From Frigoribacterium sp. JB110 (GTDB lineage Bacteria; Actinomycetota; Actinomycetes; Actinomycetales; Microbacteriaceae): a stretch of 64,000 bases of DNA. The stretch lies in assembly GCF_900163665.1 (NCBI RefSeq), contig NZ_FUIA01000009.1:1-64000 (forward strand). The letters are read 5' to 3'. Of this stretch, positions 41,374-49,319 are shown piece by piece. The position numbers and the translations under genes are program-made. The notes below the pieces were generated by a model. That model had not been told where the DNA came from. It worked only from the letters and a program-made list of their open reading frames with translations, and made no database searches. Position 1 is the first letter of the stretch; the number at the start of each line of letters is the position of its first letter.

Positions 41374-42855
41374 GTGACCAACCCCACCGCACCTGCCCGC
41401 GCGCTCGTCGCGGGCGTGGACTCCTCGACGCAGTCGTGCAAGGTCGAGCTGCGCGACGCGGCATCAGGCGCGCTCGTCGCGACCGGTTCGGCGGCGCACC
41501 CGCCGGTGACTCCGCCGGCCAGCGAGCAGGACCCACGGGCGTGGTGGGACGCGTTCGTCTCCGCGTTCCGTGAGGCGCGCTCGGCCGCAGCGCTCGGTGA
41601 CCGCGTCATCGCGATCTCGGTCGCGGCGCAGTGCCACGGCCTGGTCGCGCTCGATTCCGCGGGGGAGCCCGTGCGAGCCGCCAAGCTCTGGAACGACACC
41701 ACCAGCGCCGAGCAGATGACGCGCCTGCTCGACACCATCGGGCGCGAGCGCTTCGTGCGCGCCACGGGCACGCTTCCGACCGCAGCCTTCACGATCAGCA
41801 AACTGGCCTGGCTCGCTGAGCACGAGCCTGAGAACTTCGCGCGCACGCGCACCGTGCTTCTGCCGCACGACTACCTGACCTTCCGCCTGACAGGCGAGCG
41901 CGTCACCGACCGCTCCGACGCATCCGGCACCGGCTACTACGATGCCGCCCACGGGCGCTATCTGCCGGAGTTCCTCGCGCACATCGATCCGGATCGTGCG
42001 TGGGATGCCATGCTTCCGCGCGTGGCACATCCGGATGAGGCCGCGGGAACCGTGCACGCCGAGGCTCTCGGCGCCCTCGGCATCGCCGGTACCGTGCTGG
42101 TCGGCGCCGGCGGCGGCGACCAGCACGCCGCAGCCCTCGGGCTCGGGCTGCAATCCGGCGACGTCGCCTACTCGTTCGGCACATCCGGGGTCGTCTCGGC
42201 GCTCAGCGCGGACCCCACCTTCGATCTGTCAGGCGACGTCGACGGCGTCTCCGACATGACGGGCGGCTACCTGCCGATCTCATCGACGCTCAACGCCGCG
42301 AAGGTCACCGATGCCTTCGCCCGCATCCTCGGCGTCGGCCACGCCGAGCTCGACGCACTCGCGATGTCGGCGCCGCTGGACCGCAACGGTCCCGTGCTGG
42401 CTGCGTACCTCGACGGCGAGCGCACCCCGAACCTGCCGAACGCGGTCGGCATCCTCAGCGGGATCCGCACCGACTCGACGCGCGAGGAGGTCGCGCGCGC
42501 CGCGTACGAGGGCGTGGTGCTCGGCCTCATCGCCGCCCACCGCGCCATCGCACGCGAGGGCGTGGACACCTCGGCCGACGTGATCGCACTCGGCGGGGGA
42601 GCCCGCTCCTCGTCGTACCCGCAGCTCCTCGCCGACCTGCTCGGCCGCCCGGTGCACCGCACCGACGCCGAAGAGGCCACCGCGCGCGGTGGGGCAGTGC
42701 AGGCCGCTGCCGTCGCGACGGGTCGCTCTGTCGCAGAGGTGCGCACCGCGTGGGCACCGGCCCGTGAGGTCATCGCCTCACCGCGCGAGATCGACCGAGA
42801 CCCGGCCGCCGCCTACGCCGCGACCGCGGCCGTGCGGACGTTGGACGACGCGTGA
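41374..42855 (+). CDS. xylB: Xylulokinase
   Basis: Phosphorylates D-xylulose to D-xylulose 5-phosphate. The 493-residue FGGY kinase has GVDSSTQSCKVELRD at about residues 14-28, ISVAAQCHGLVALD, LWNDTT, DASGTGYYD and GGGDQHAAALGLG. YLDGERTPNLPNA and the FGGY end ALGGGARSSSYPQLLADL are distinctive of xylulokinase. The GTG at 41374 is chosen from AGGA upstream and the family start. It overlaps the epimerase-like gene (GTGA). The neighbours supply transport and oxidation of a pentitol to xylulose. Confidence 0.9.
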   Translation: MTNPTAPARALVAGVDSSTQSCKVELRDAASGALVATGSAAHPPVTPPASEQDPRAWWDAFVSAFREARSAAALGDRVIAISVAAQCHGLVALDSAGEPVRAAKLWNDTTSAEQMTRLLDTIGRERFVRATGTLPTAAFTISKLAWLAEHEPENFARTRTVLLPHDYLTFRLTGERVTDRSDASGTGYYDAAHGRYLPEFLAHIDPDRAWDAMLPRVAHPDEAAGTVHAEALGALGIAGTVLVGAGGGDQHAAALGLGLQSGDVAYSFGTSGVVSALSADPTFDLSGDVDGVSDMTGGYLPISSTLNAAKVTDAFARILGVGHAELDALAMSAPLDRNGPVLAAYLDGERTPNLPNAVGILSGIRTDSTREEVARAAYEGVVLGLIAAHRAIAREGVDTSADVIALGGGARSSSYPQLLADLLGRPVHRTDAEEATARGGAVQAAAVATGRSVAEVRTAWAPAREVIASPREIDRDPAAAYAATAAVRTLDDA

Positions 42856-43553
42856 GTGCCGCCCGACCGGCCGAAGCCGTGGGAATAGCAGAGTGGGCCG
42901 TCGCGATCTCAGCTGATGCGCCGGACGGACCTCGTGCATCAGGGAGCCTCTACGCGGTCGCTCCCGCCGAGCGCGAGGCCGCTGCAACGGCGCTCGCCGC
43001 CCGAGGGCTGAACGTGCACGTCGACGTCGTCATCGATCCGGCCGGGCGCCACCGTGGGCTCACACCGGATGAGATGCGCGCCGCACGCGAGGCTGCGCCG
43101 GATGCGCGGCTCGAGGTGCACCTGATCGTCGACGGCGCAGAGCCAGGCGCCGATTCCGATCGCGCGGTCGGCGAGACGATCGCCGCGGCGATCGAGACGC
43201 GAGCGGCCGTCGTGATGCTGCCGCCCGAGCTGTGCGCAGATCCCGGTGCGCTCGTGGCCGCGCTGCGCAGCGCCGGCGTCGCCGTGTGGACCGCGATCGG
43301 CCCGCACGATGCGGCCGTCGTCCCCGCAGGTGCGGACGGTGCCCTTGTGATGCTGATCGAACCGGGCACACTCGACAGTGCGGACCCCGCACTCGTCGAC
43401 CGGGTCGCCGAGCTGAGCAGGCGTCGCCCCGTCGGCGTCGACGGCGGCGTCACAGAAGAACTCGCCGAGCGGTGCATCGCCGCCGGTGCCACAACCATCG
43501 TTGCGGGGCGTGCACTGTTCGCCGCCGCACGCACAGGAGAGGAACAGCCATGA
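42852..43553 (+). CDS. Ribulose-phosphate 3-epimerase-like protein
   Basis: A 233-residue TIM-barrel protein. The metal ligands of ribulose-phosphate 3-epimerase can be matched: HVD at residues 56-58, H90 in EVHLIVD, and the Asp in VDGGVTEE near 199, followed by the phosphate loop AAGATTIVAGRALF. Overall it is diverged and lacks the usual HVDVMDG and MxVxPGFGGQ segments, so its substrate may be another ketose phosphate. It overlaps xylB and the dehydrogenase gene by four bases on each side, fitting a step between pentulose phosphates. Confidence 0.75.
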   Translation: MSAARPAEAVGIAEWAVAISADAPDGPRASGSLYAVAPAEREAAATALAARGLNVHVDVVIDPAGRHRGLTPDEMRAAREAAPDARLEVHLIVDGAEPGADSDRAVGETIAAAIETRAAVVMLPPELCADPGALVAALRSAGVAVWTAIGPHDAAVVPAGADGALVMLIEPGTLDSADPALVDRVAELSRRRPVGVDGGVTEELAERCIAAGATTIVAGRALFAAARTGEEQP

Positions 43554-44599
43554 CCACCGCCCTGCCAGACACCATGCGCGCCAGCGTGCTCACCGGTACG
43601 CAGTCGCTCGAGATCCAGGAGCGCCCCGTTCCCCGGGCCGGCCACGGTGACGTCGTCGTCGAGGTCGCCGCCGTCGGCGTGTGCGGTTCCGACACGCACT
43701 ACTTCCGGCACGGCCGCATCGGCGACTTCGTCGTCACCGACCCGCTTGTGCTGGGGCACGAGCTGTCAGGGCGCATCGTCGCCGTGGGCGACGGCGTCGA
43801 CCCCGCCCGCGTCGGACAGCGCGTCGCGGTCGAGCCGCAGCGCCCGTGCCACACCTGCCGCGAGTGCCTCGCCGGCCGCTACAACCTGTGCCCGCACATG
43901 GAGTTCTACGCGACGCCGCCGATCGACGGCGCCTTCTGCGGCTACGTGACGATCGAGTCGATCTTCGCCCACGCCGTGCCCGATGAGGTGTCTGACGAGG
44001 CCGCAGCGCTGCTCGAACCGCTGTCTGTCGCCATCACGACGGCCCGCAAGGCGCACATCGTGCCTGGTTCGCGCGTGCTCATCGCCGGCGCGGGGCCCAT
44101 CGGCATCATCTGCGCTCAGGTCGCGCGGGCGTTCGGCGCGACCGAGATCATCATCAGCGACCTGGTCGCCGAGCGGCGCGAGCGCGCGCTGGGCTACGGG
44201 GCGACGAAGACGATCGCCCCGACCCAGGTCGACATCGCCACCGCGGGCCTCGACGTCGACGCGTTCATCGATGCCAGCGGCGCGCCGCGGGCCGTGTTCG
44301 ACGGCATCAAGGCGATCCGCCCCGCGGGATACGCCGTGCTGGTCGGCCTCGGCAACTCCGAGATGAGCCTGCCCGTCGAGCACATCCAGAACCTCGAGAT
44401 CTCGGTGACGGGCATCTTCCGCTACACCGACACCTGGCGCGTCGGCATCGAGCTGGTGGCGAGCGGTCAGGTCGACCTCGACTCGCTCGTGACCGGCCGA
44501 TTCGACCTCGAGCACGCCGACGAGGCGCTCGACAGCGACAAAGACCCGAACAGCCTCAAGGCCGTCGTCTACCCGAACGCACAGAAGGAAAACGCATGA
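43550..44599 (+). CDS. Zn-dependent polyol dehydrogenase (xylitol/sorbitol dehydrogenase-like)
   Basis: A 349-residue medium-chain dehydrogenase. Catalytic zinc ligands are in VCGSDTHY and GHELSG, and the structural zinc motif is CHTCRECLAGRYNLC. GAGPIGI is the cofactor site and FRYTDTW near the C-terminus matches sorbitol/xylitol dehydrogenases. It would oxidise xylitol or a similar pentitol to xylulose for the adjacent kinase. GGAGAGGA precedes the ATG, which overlaps the previous stop (ATGA); its own TGA overlaps the SDR start. Confidence 0.87.
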   Translation: MTTALPDTMRASVLTGTQSLEIQERPVPRAGHGDVVVEVAAVGVCGSDTHYFRHGRIGDFVVTDPLVLGHELSGRIVAVGDGVDPARVGQRVAVEPQRPCHTCRECLAGRYNLCPHMEFYATPPIDGAFCGYVTIESIFAHAVPDEVSDEAAALLEPLSVAITTARKAHIVPGSRVLIAGAGPIGIICAQVARAFGATEIIISDLVAERRERALGYGATKTIAPTQVDIATAGLDVDAFIDASGAPRAVFDGIKAIRPAGYAVLVGLGNSEMSLPVEHIQNLEISVTGIFRYTDTWRVGIELVASGQVDLDSLVTGRFDLEHADEALDSDKDPNSLKAVVYPNAQKENA

Positions 44600-45360
44600 C
44601 ACAGATGTTCAGCCTCTCCGGGCTCACCGCCGTCGTCACCGGAGGGAACCAGGGCCTCGGCAAGGCGTTCGCGCTGGCGCTGGCCGAGAACGGCGCACGC
44701 GTGGCGATCGTCGCCCGCAACGCCGAGCGCAACGAGAAGATGGTCTCCGATGCCCGTGCGGCCGGTCACGAGATCCTCGCGATCACGGCCGACATCACCG
44801 ACGACGAGCAGGTGGTCAGGATGACCGCGGAGGCCGTCGAAGGCCTCGGCGGCCGCGTCGACATCCTCGTCAACAACGCGGGAACCTGCTACCACAACGA
44901 GTCGTGGGACGTCACGGACAGCGAGTGGGACGACGTGTGGCAGCTCAACGTGCGCGCGCTGTGGAAGGCGTCGCTCGCCTTCGGCGCGCACATGCGTGAG
45001 AACGGCAGCGGCTCTGTCGTGAACATCGGCAGCATGTCGGGCCTGATCGTGAACCGCCCGCAGATGCAGCCGGCGTACAACGCCTCCAAGGCGGCAGTGC
45101 ACCACCTCACCAAGTCGCTCGCCGTCGAGTGGGCGCCCCTGGGCATCCGGGTCAACGCCGTCGCCCCCGGCTACGTGAAGACCGAGATGGCCCCGGTCGA
45201 CAAGCCGGAGTTCCAGCGCTACTGGATCGAGGACGCCCCCCAGCAGCGGGCAGCATCGCCCGAGGAGATCGCCCCCAGCGTGGTGTTCCTCGCCGGCCCC
45301 GCTTCGTCCTTCATCACCGGATCGGTCCTCGTCGCCGACGGCGGCTACACCGCGGCCTGA
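44596..45360 (+). CDS. SDR-family polyol dehydrogenase/ketose reductase (D-arabinitol dehydrogenase-like)
   Basis: A 254-residue SDR with TGGNQGLG at about residues 15-22, NNAG, SMSG and YNASK as the catalytic set. GIRVNAVAPGYVKTEMAP and YWIEDAPQQR resemble D-arabinitol 2-dehydrogenase and sorbose reductase proteins. Having both a zinc dehydrogenase and this SDR in one operon suggests that more than one pentitol is used. A family-1 palindromic repeat follows the stop. Confidence 0.84.
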   Translation: MTQMFSLSGLTAVVTGGNQGLGKAFALALAENGARVAIVARNAERNEKMVSDARAAGHEILAITADITDDEQVVRMTAEAVEGLGGRVDILVNNAGTCYHNESWDVTDSEWDDVWQLNVRALWKASLAFGAHMRENGSGSVVNIGSMSGLIVNRPQMQPAYNASKAAVHHLTKSLAVEWAPLGIRVNAVAPGYVKTEMAPVDKPEFQRYWIEDAPQQRAASPEEIAPSVVFLAGPASSFITGSVLVADGGYTAA

Positions 45361-45371
45361 GCCACCCGCGC

Positions 45372-45457
45372 CCCGCTGCCGAGATGCGCACTTCTCGCCG
45401 AGATGCGCCGCTTTGGACGCAGATCTGAACGAAAAGTGCGCATCTCGCGAGCAGCGG
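45372..45457 (+). repeat. Family-1 palindromic repeat, intergenic
   Basis: Arms CCGAGATGCGCACTT and AAGTGCGCATCTCGCG pair; a second direct copy CCGAGATGCGCCG follows the left arm, and outer CGCTGC/GCAGCG extend the stem. Same layout and orientation as 10093 and 46518. Confidence 0.85.
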
Positions 45458-45485
45458 CCGCACCAGAAACACCAGGGAGAACATC

Positions 45486-46508
45486 ATGAAGGAGATCAGG
45501 AGAATCCTCGTCGAGGGCATCGACGAGGTCTCGGTGGAGACGGTTCCCGCTCCGGAGCCGGCGGCGGGCCAGGTGCTGGTGCGCAGCACGGTCGTCGGCA
45601 TCTGCGGCTCAGACGTGCACGCGGCGCACGGCCGCCATCCGTTCATCGATCTGCCGTTCCGGCCGGGCCACGAGATCGTGGGCGTCGTCGCCGGCGTGGG
45701 TGAGGGCGTCGATCCGGATGTCGTCGGCAAGCGGGTCGTCATCGAGCCGAACCTCGCGTGCGGCGAATGCGAGCCGTGCCGCGAAGGGCGCTACAACATC
45801 TGCGCGACGCTCGATGTGTTCGGATGCCAGACCCCCGGTGGTCTCGCCGACGAGTTCGTGATCGGTGCGGACCGCGTCATCGAGCTGCCGGACGACCTCG
45901 ACGACACCTGGGCATCTCTGATCGAGCCGCTCGCGACGCCGGTGCACGCCGTGCGCCGCGCCGGCGACCTGGCGGGACGCCGCGTCGTCGTGTTCGGGGC
46001 GGGCCCGATCGGGCTGTTCCTCGCGATCGCGGCGAAGGACGCAGGGGCCGAAGCCGTTGTGGTGGCCGACCTGGTCGCGAGCAAGCGCGAGCGCGCGGAG
46101 CGCCTCGGGGCGACGGGCACGTTCGACCCGACGTCGCCGACCGCGGCCGCCGACGCGAGGGCCGCGCTGGGCGGTGACGCGCACGTGGTGTTCGACGGCG
46201 TCTCGCGCGAGTCGACGGTGGCGCTCGGGATCGACCTGCTCTACAAGGGCGGCAGGCTGATGACTGTGGGCGTTCCGGCCGGGGGCACGCTCGTGCCGCT
46301 CGACCTCATCCAGGACCACGAGATCGAACTCATCGGCAACCTGATGTACGTGCGCGAAGACGTCGACCACGCCATCGCCCTGCTGCGTCGCAAGACCTTC
46401 GCGATCGACGAGCTGGTCACCGCGACCTTCCCCCTGGCGCAGACGGGCGACGCGTTCCGCGCCTCAGACGATCCGGAGCAGGTGAAGGTGCTCGTCACCG
46501 TGCCGTAG
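45486..46508 (+). CDS. Zn-dependent alcohol/polyol dehydrogenase, second of cassette E
   Basis: A 340-residue medium-chain dehydrogenase. ICGSDVHAAHG and GHEIVG give the catalytic zinc ligands, CGECEPCREGRYNIC the structural zinc, and GAGPIGLF the Rossmann motif. It is related to, but clearly distinct from, the gene at 43550. It lies 125 bases beyond the SDR, across a family-1 repeat, so it may be read at a lower level or from its own promoter. AGGGAG precedes the ATG. The family-1 copy at 46518 follows its stop by 9 bases. Confidence 0.86.
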   Translation: MKEIRRILVEGIDEVSVETVPAPEPAAGQVLVRSTVVGICGSDVHAAHGRHPFIDLPFRPGHEIVGVVAGVGEGVDPDVVGKRVVIEPNLACGECEPCREGRYNICATLDVFGCQTPGGLADEFVIGADRVIELPDDLDDTWASLIEPLATPVHAVRRAGDLAGRRVVVFGAGPIGLFLAIAAKDAGAEAVVVADLVASKRERAERLGATGTFDPTSPTAAADARAALGGDAHVVFDGVSRESTVALGIDLLYKGGRLMTVGVPAGGTLVPLDLIQDHEIELIGNLMYVREDVDHAIALLRRKTFAIDELVTATFPLAQTGDAFRASDDPEQVKVLVTVP

Positions 46509-46517
46509 TCCGCCCGC

Positions 46518-46588
46518 CGAGATGCGCCGTTCTCGTCGAGATGCGCCGTTCTGGACGTGATTTCGGACGAGAACGGCGCATCTCGTGA
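46518..46588 (+). repeat. Family-1 palindromic repeat, intergenic
   Basis: CGAGATGCGCCGTTCTCG at the left pairs perfectly with CGAGAACGGCGCATCTCG at the right; a direct copy TCGAGATGCGCCGTTC follows the left arm. It lies between convergent genes and could also end both transcripts. Confidence 0.85.
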
Positions 46589-46600
46589 GCGGTGCGCGCG

Positions 46601-47185
46601 TCAGGCGGGGTCGATGCGGAGCGTGTTCGACTCGCCCACGGTCTCGTCGCCGACGATCCGGATGGTGCGAGCGAGGTCGTCGAGGGGTGCGAGCACGGTG
46701 CCGAACCGCTCGCGGTCGGAGCACATCGCGCTCAGCGTGATCAGGTGCGTGCCGGTGTCCCAGGTGTAGGTCGCCGTCGGAGGCTGGTTGCGGTCGCTCG
46801 GCAGATCGAGCACCAGCTTCTCGCCCGTACCGAGGAACGGATTGCGGAAATCCTCGGTGTCGTCGTACTCCATCGGAGCCATGGCACGAGCCGCGCGCAG
46901 GTTCGGCGTCATCTCCTGCGTCTGCGCGATCGCCACGAGCAGCTCCGCGTCGTCGCGCCACACCCATGCGAGCATCCGGCCGTCCGCCTTCTTCAGCAGG
47001 GCAGGCGCGGCCTGGCTCAGCACCCACGCCCCGAACCTCCCCGCTGACCCCTCGAGCCCGAGCTGCTTGCGCGTCTGGGTCATCAGCATCCGGATGGCCG
47101 CCTTGCGATGCCTGCGCCCGGCGAACCCCATGGAACCCGTGACGGGGACCCAGAGCATCTCATCGGCGACAGCGGTCAGTCTCAT
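46601..47185 (-). CDS. Conserved-looking protein of unknown function
   Basis: A 194-residue protein I do not recognise. It has no signal peptide or clear membrane segment. The N-terminal 60 residues are basic (GRRHRKAAIRMLMTQTRKQ), while the C-terminal half is acidic and polar with a Thr-rich stretch TATYTWDTGTHLITL that could be beta-sandwich. Codon use and third-position GC agree with its neighbours, so it is likely real. It is bracketed by two family-1 repeats in opposite orientation (46518 and 47258) and is the only minus-strand gene between 37296 and 53769. Confidence 0.65.
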   Translation of the reverse strand: MRLTAVADEMLWVPVTGSMGFAGRRHRKAAIRMLMTQTRKQLGLEGSAGRFGAWVLSQAAPALLKKADGRMLAWVWRDDAELLVAIAQTQEMTPNLRAARAMAPMEYDDTEDFRNPFLGTGEKLVLDLPSDRNQPPTATYTWDTGTHLITLSAMCSDRERFGTVLAPLDDLARTIRIVGDETVGESNTLRIDPA

Positions 47186-47257
47186 GCCCTCAGCTTAGAT
47201 GCCGCGTCGGGACGTGCGGCTCTGCGCGCCGAGTCGACGAGCAGCATCGGACCAGCT

Positions 47258-47328
47258 CGCGAGATGCGCACTGATTCGACGGATCGGCGTCCGAAGCGGC
47301 GCATCTCGACGAGAGGTGCGCATCTCGG
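47258..47328 (-). repeat. Family-1 palindromic repeat, reversed
   Basis: Read on the minus strand it matches the copy at 10093 closely: two direct GAGATGCGC units, then the inverted arm. On the plus strand the order is one GAGATGCGCAC followed by two GCGCATCTCG units. Confidence 0.85.
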
Positions 47329-47368
47329 CAACGGGGCGCGGGGGTGGCGCCGGAGGGGCGTGCGTGCG

Positions 47369-47400
47369 TATAGTCGGCACCGAAAGGCAACGTTGTCTTT
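47369..47400 (+). promoter_or_regulatory. LacI-type operator, type B site 3, with -10 box
   Basis: AAAGGCAACGTTGTCTTT (47383-47400) is an 18-base palindrome with one mismatched pair. A TATAGT -10-like box lies at 47369-47374, so the operator would cover the transcription start. The epimerase ATG follows 28 bases later. Confidence 0.65.
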
Positions 47401-47428
47401 CCATCTCAACGAGGAGAGGATCACTGCT

Positions 47429-48298
47429 ATGCAGATCGGATGCCACGGGCTGGTATGGACCGGGAGCAACGACCCTGAGAGCTTCGAAGAGGCGGTCACC
47501 AAAACCCTCGCCGCCGGATTCGACCTGTTCGAGATGGCGCTGTTCGACCCCGAGACCTTCGACGTGGGCGCGGCACGCGAGATCCTCGCGAAGCATCCCG
47601 TCGCGGTTTCGGCGTCGATGGGGCAGGCGCGCGACAGTGACCCCAACAGCGAAGACCCCGCCAAGGTCAGAGCAGCCGAGAAGAAGCTGATCGCGGCGAT
47701 CGATGTGCTCGAGGCACTCGGGTCAAAGTACTTCGTCGGCGCCCTCTACAGCGAGCTGCGCAAGTTCATGGCGCCTGCCTCGGCGACCGCCCGCGCGAAC
47801 GCCGTCGGCGTCATCCGGACAGCGGCCGATCGCGCCGCCGATGCCGGCATCACCCTCGGTATGGAGGTGATCAACCGCTACGAGACGAACCTGTTCAACA
47901 CCGGCCGCGGCGCCCTGAAGTTCCTCGACGAGGTCGATCGCCCGAACGTCGGTGTGCACCTCGACACGTACCACATGAACATCGAGGAGTCCGATATGGT
48001 GCAGCCCGTCGAGGACTGCATCGACCGACTCGTGTACGTGCACGTCGGCGAGAGCCACCGGGGGTACCTCGGCTCGGGCAACGTCGACTTCGACAACTTC
48101 TTCAAGGCGCTCGTCCGCTCCGGCTACGACGGCCCGGTCACGTTCGAGAGCTTCTCGTCGGCAGTCGTGCATCCGGAGCTCAGCGGCATGCTCGGCATCT
48201 GGCGCAACCTCTGGGACGACTCCGAGGACCTCGGAGCGCACGCGAACGCGTTCATCCGGGGCCAGCTGCGCGCCGCACAGACCATCGGAATGCACTGA
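47429..48298 (+). CDS. Ketose 3-epimerase (D-tagatose/D-allulose 3-epimerase family)
   Basis: Interconverts ketohexoses at carbon 3, such as D-tagatose and D-sorbose or D-fructose and D-allulose. The 289-residue TIM barrel carries the active-site set E146, D179, H182, H205, R211 and E240, which matches residue for residue, with a constant offset of six, the set I recall for the Pseudomonas cichorii enzyme (E152, D185, H188, H211, R217, E246). GAGGAGAGGA precedes the ATG. It is the first gene of an operon with a CUT2 importer and a type B operator, so it probably acts on the imported free sugar before phosphorylation. Confidence 0.85.
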   Translation: MQIGCHGLVWTGSNDPESFEEAVTKTLAAGFDLFEMALFDPETFDVGAAREILAKHPVAVSASMGQARDSDPNSEDPAKVRAAEKKLIAAIDVLEALGSKYFVGALYSELRKFMAPASATARANAVGVIRTAADRAADAGITLGMEVINRYETNLFNTGRGALKFLDEVDRPNVGVHLDTYHMNIEESDMVQPVEDCIDRLVYVHVGESHRGYLGSGNVDFDNFFKALVRSGYDGPVTFESFSSAVVHPELSGMLGIWRNLWDDSEDLGAHANAFIRGQLRAAQTIGMH

Positions 48299-48336
48299 AC
48301 CGGGCGCGCACGCGCCCACTGAGAAAGGAAACGACA

Positions 48337-49311
48337 ATGACGTCGAAGCGATTCATGATTGCCGCCATCGCGGGGGTCGGCCTGCTCGCGCTGGCCGGAT
48401 GCTCTGACTCCTCCCCGGTCGATCCCGGTGAGGAAGAGGGCGACAGCGGCGAGATCACGAACGTCGGACTGATGGTCCAGGACATCTCCAACCCGTTCTT
48501 CGCGTCGATGCAGAGCGCGATGGAGGAGATCGCGGGCGAGGACGGCTTCACCCTCAACGTGCAGGACGGCCAGCAGGACCTCGGCGCGCAGAACAATCAG
48601 ATCGACGCGATGATCCAGCAGGGCACCGACATCATCCTGCTCAACGCGGTCGACAGCGAGGGAATCGGTTCAGCGGTCGAACGCGCGATCGACGCCGGCA
48701 TCACGGTTGTCGCAGTCGACGTCGACGCCGCCGGAGCACAGGCGGCGGTGTCGACGGACAACGTCGAAGCGGGACGGCAGGCCTGCACCGCACTTGCGGA
48801 CAAGATGGGCGGCGAGGGCAATATGCTCATCGTCGACGGCACCCCGATCACCTCGGTGCAGGAGCGCGTCATCGGCTGCGAGGAAGTGCTGGAGGACTAC
48901 CCGGACATCGAGGTCGTCGGCCATCAGAACGGCAACAACGACCGCGCCACGGGCCTCGATCTGACGACGCAGATGCTCACGGCGAACGACGACATCCAGG
49001 GCATCTTCGGCATCAACGACCCGACGGCGCTCGGCGCGACGCTGGCACTCGGCCAGGCCAGCCGCGAGGATGTCTGGGTCGTCGGAGTCGACGGGTCGCC
49101 TGAGGCGGTCACCGCGATGGAGGACGACGAGTTCCCGAACTCGAGCTTCTGGGCCACACCGGCGCAGCACCCGAACGAGATGGTGGCGCAGGCCTTCGAG
49201 GTCGCCAAGGACGTGCGAGACAACGGCGCTCCGGATGAGGCGGACCGGATCACGCTGGTCGATCCGTCGCTCGTCACCCGCGACACCGTGTCGGACTACG
49301 CCGGCTGGTGA
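48337..49311 (+). CDS. CUT2 sugar ABC transporter substrate-binding lipoprotein (RbsB type), cassette F
   Basis: A 324-residue ribose-binding-like lipoprotein with lipobox LAGC (Cys22). NVGLMVQDISNPFFASM, DIILLNAVDSEGIG, DVDAAGAQAAVSTDN and WVVGVDGSPEAV are standard for RbsB. AAAGGAAAC precedes the ATG. The ATPase gene starts 8 bases after its stop. A rare ketohexose is the likely ligand, from the epimerase gene 38 bases upstream. Confidence 0.88.
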   Translation: MTSKRFMIAAIAGVGLLALAGCSDSSPVDPGEEEGDSGEITNVGLMVQDISNPFFASMQSAMEEIAGEDGFTLNVQDGQQDLGAQNNQIDAMIQQGTDIILLNAVDSEGIGSAVERAIDAGITVVAVDVDAAGAQAAVSTDNVEAGRQACTALADKMGGEGNMLIVDGTPITSVQERVIGCEEVLEDYPDIEVVGHQNGNNDRATGLDLTTQMLTANDDIQGIFGINDPTALGATLALGQASREDVWVVGVDGSPEAVTAMEDDEFPNSSFWATPAQHPNEMVAQAFEVAKDVRDNGAPDEADRITLVDPSLVTRDTVSDYAGW

Positions 49312-49319
49312 GCTGAGCC

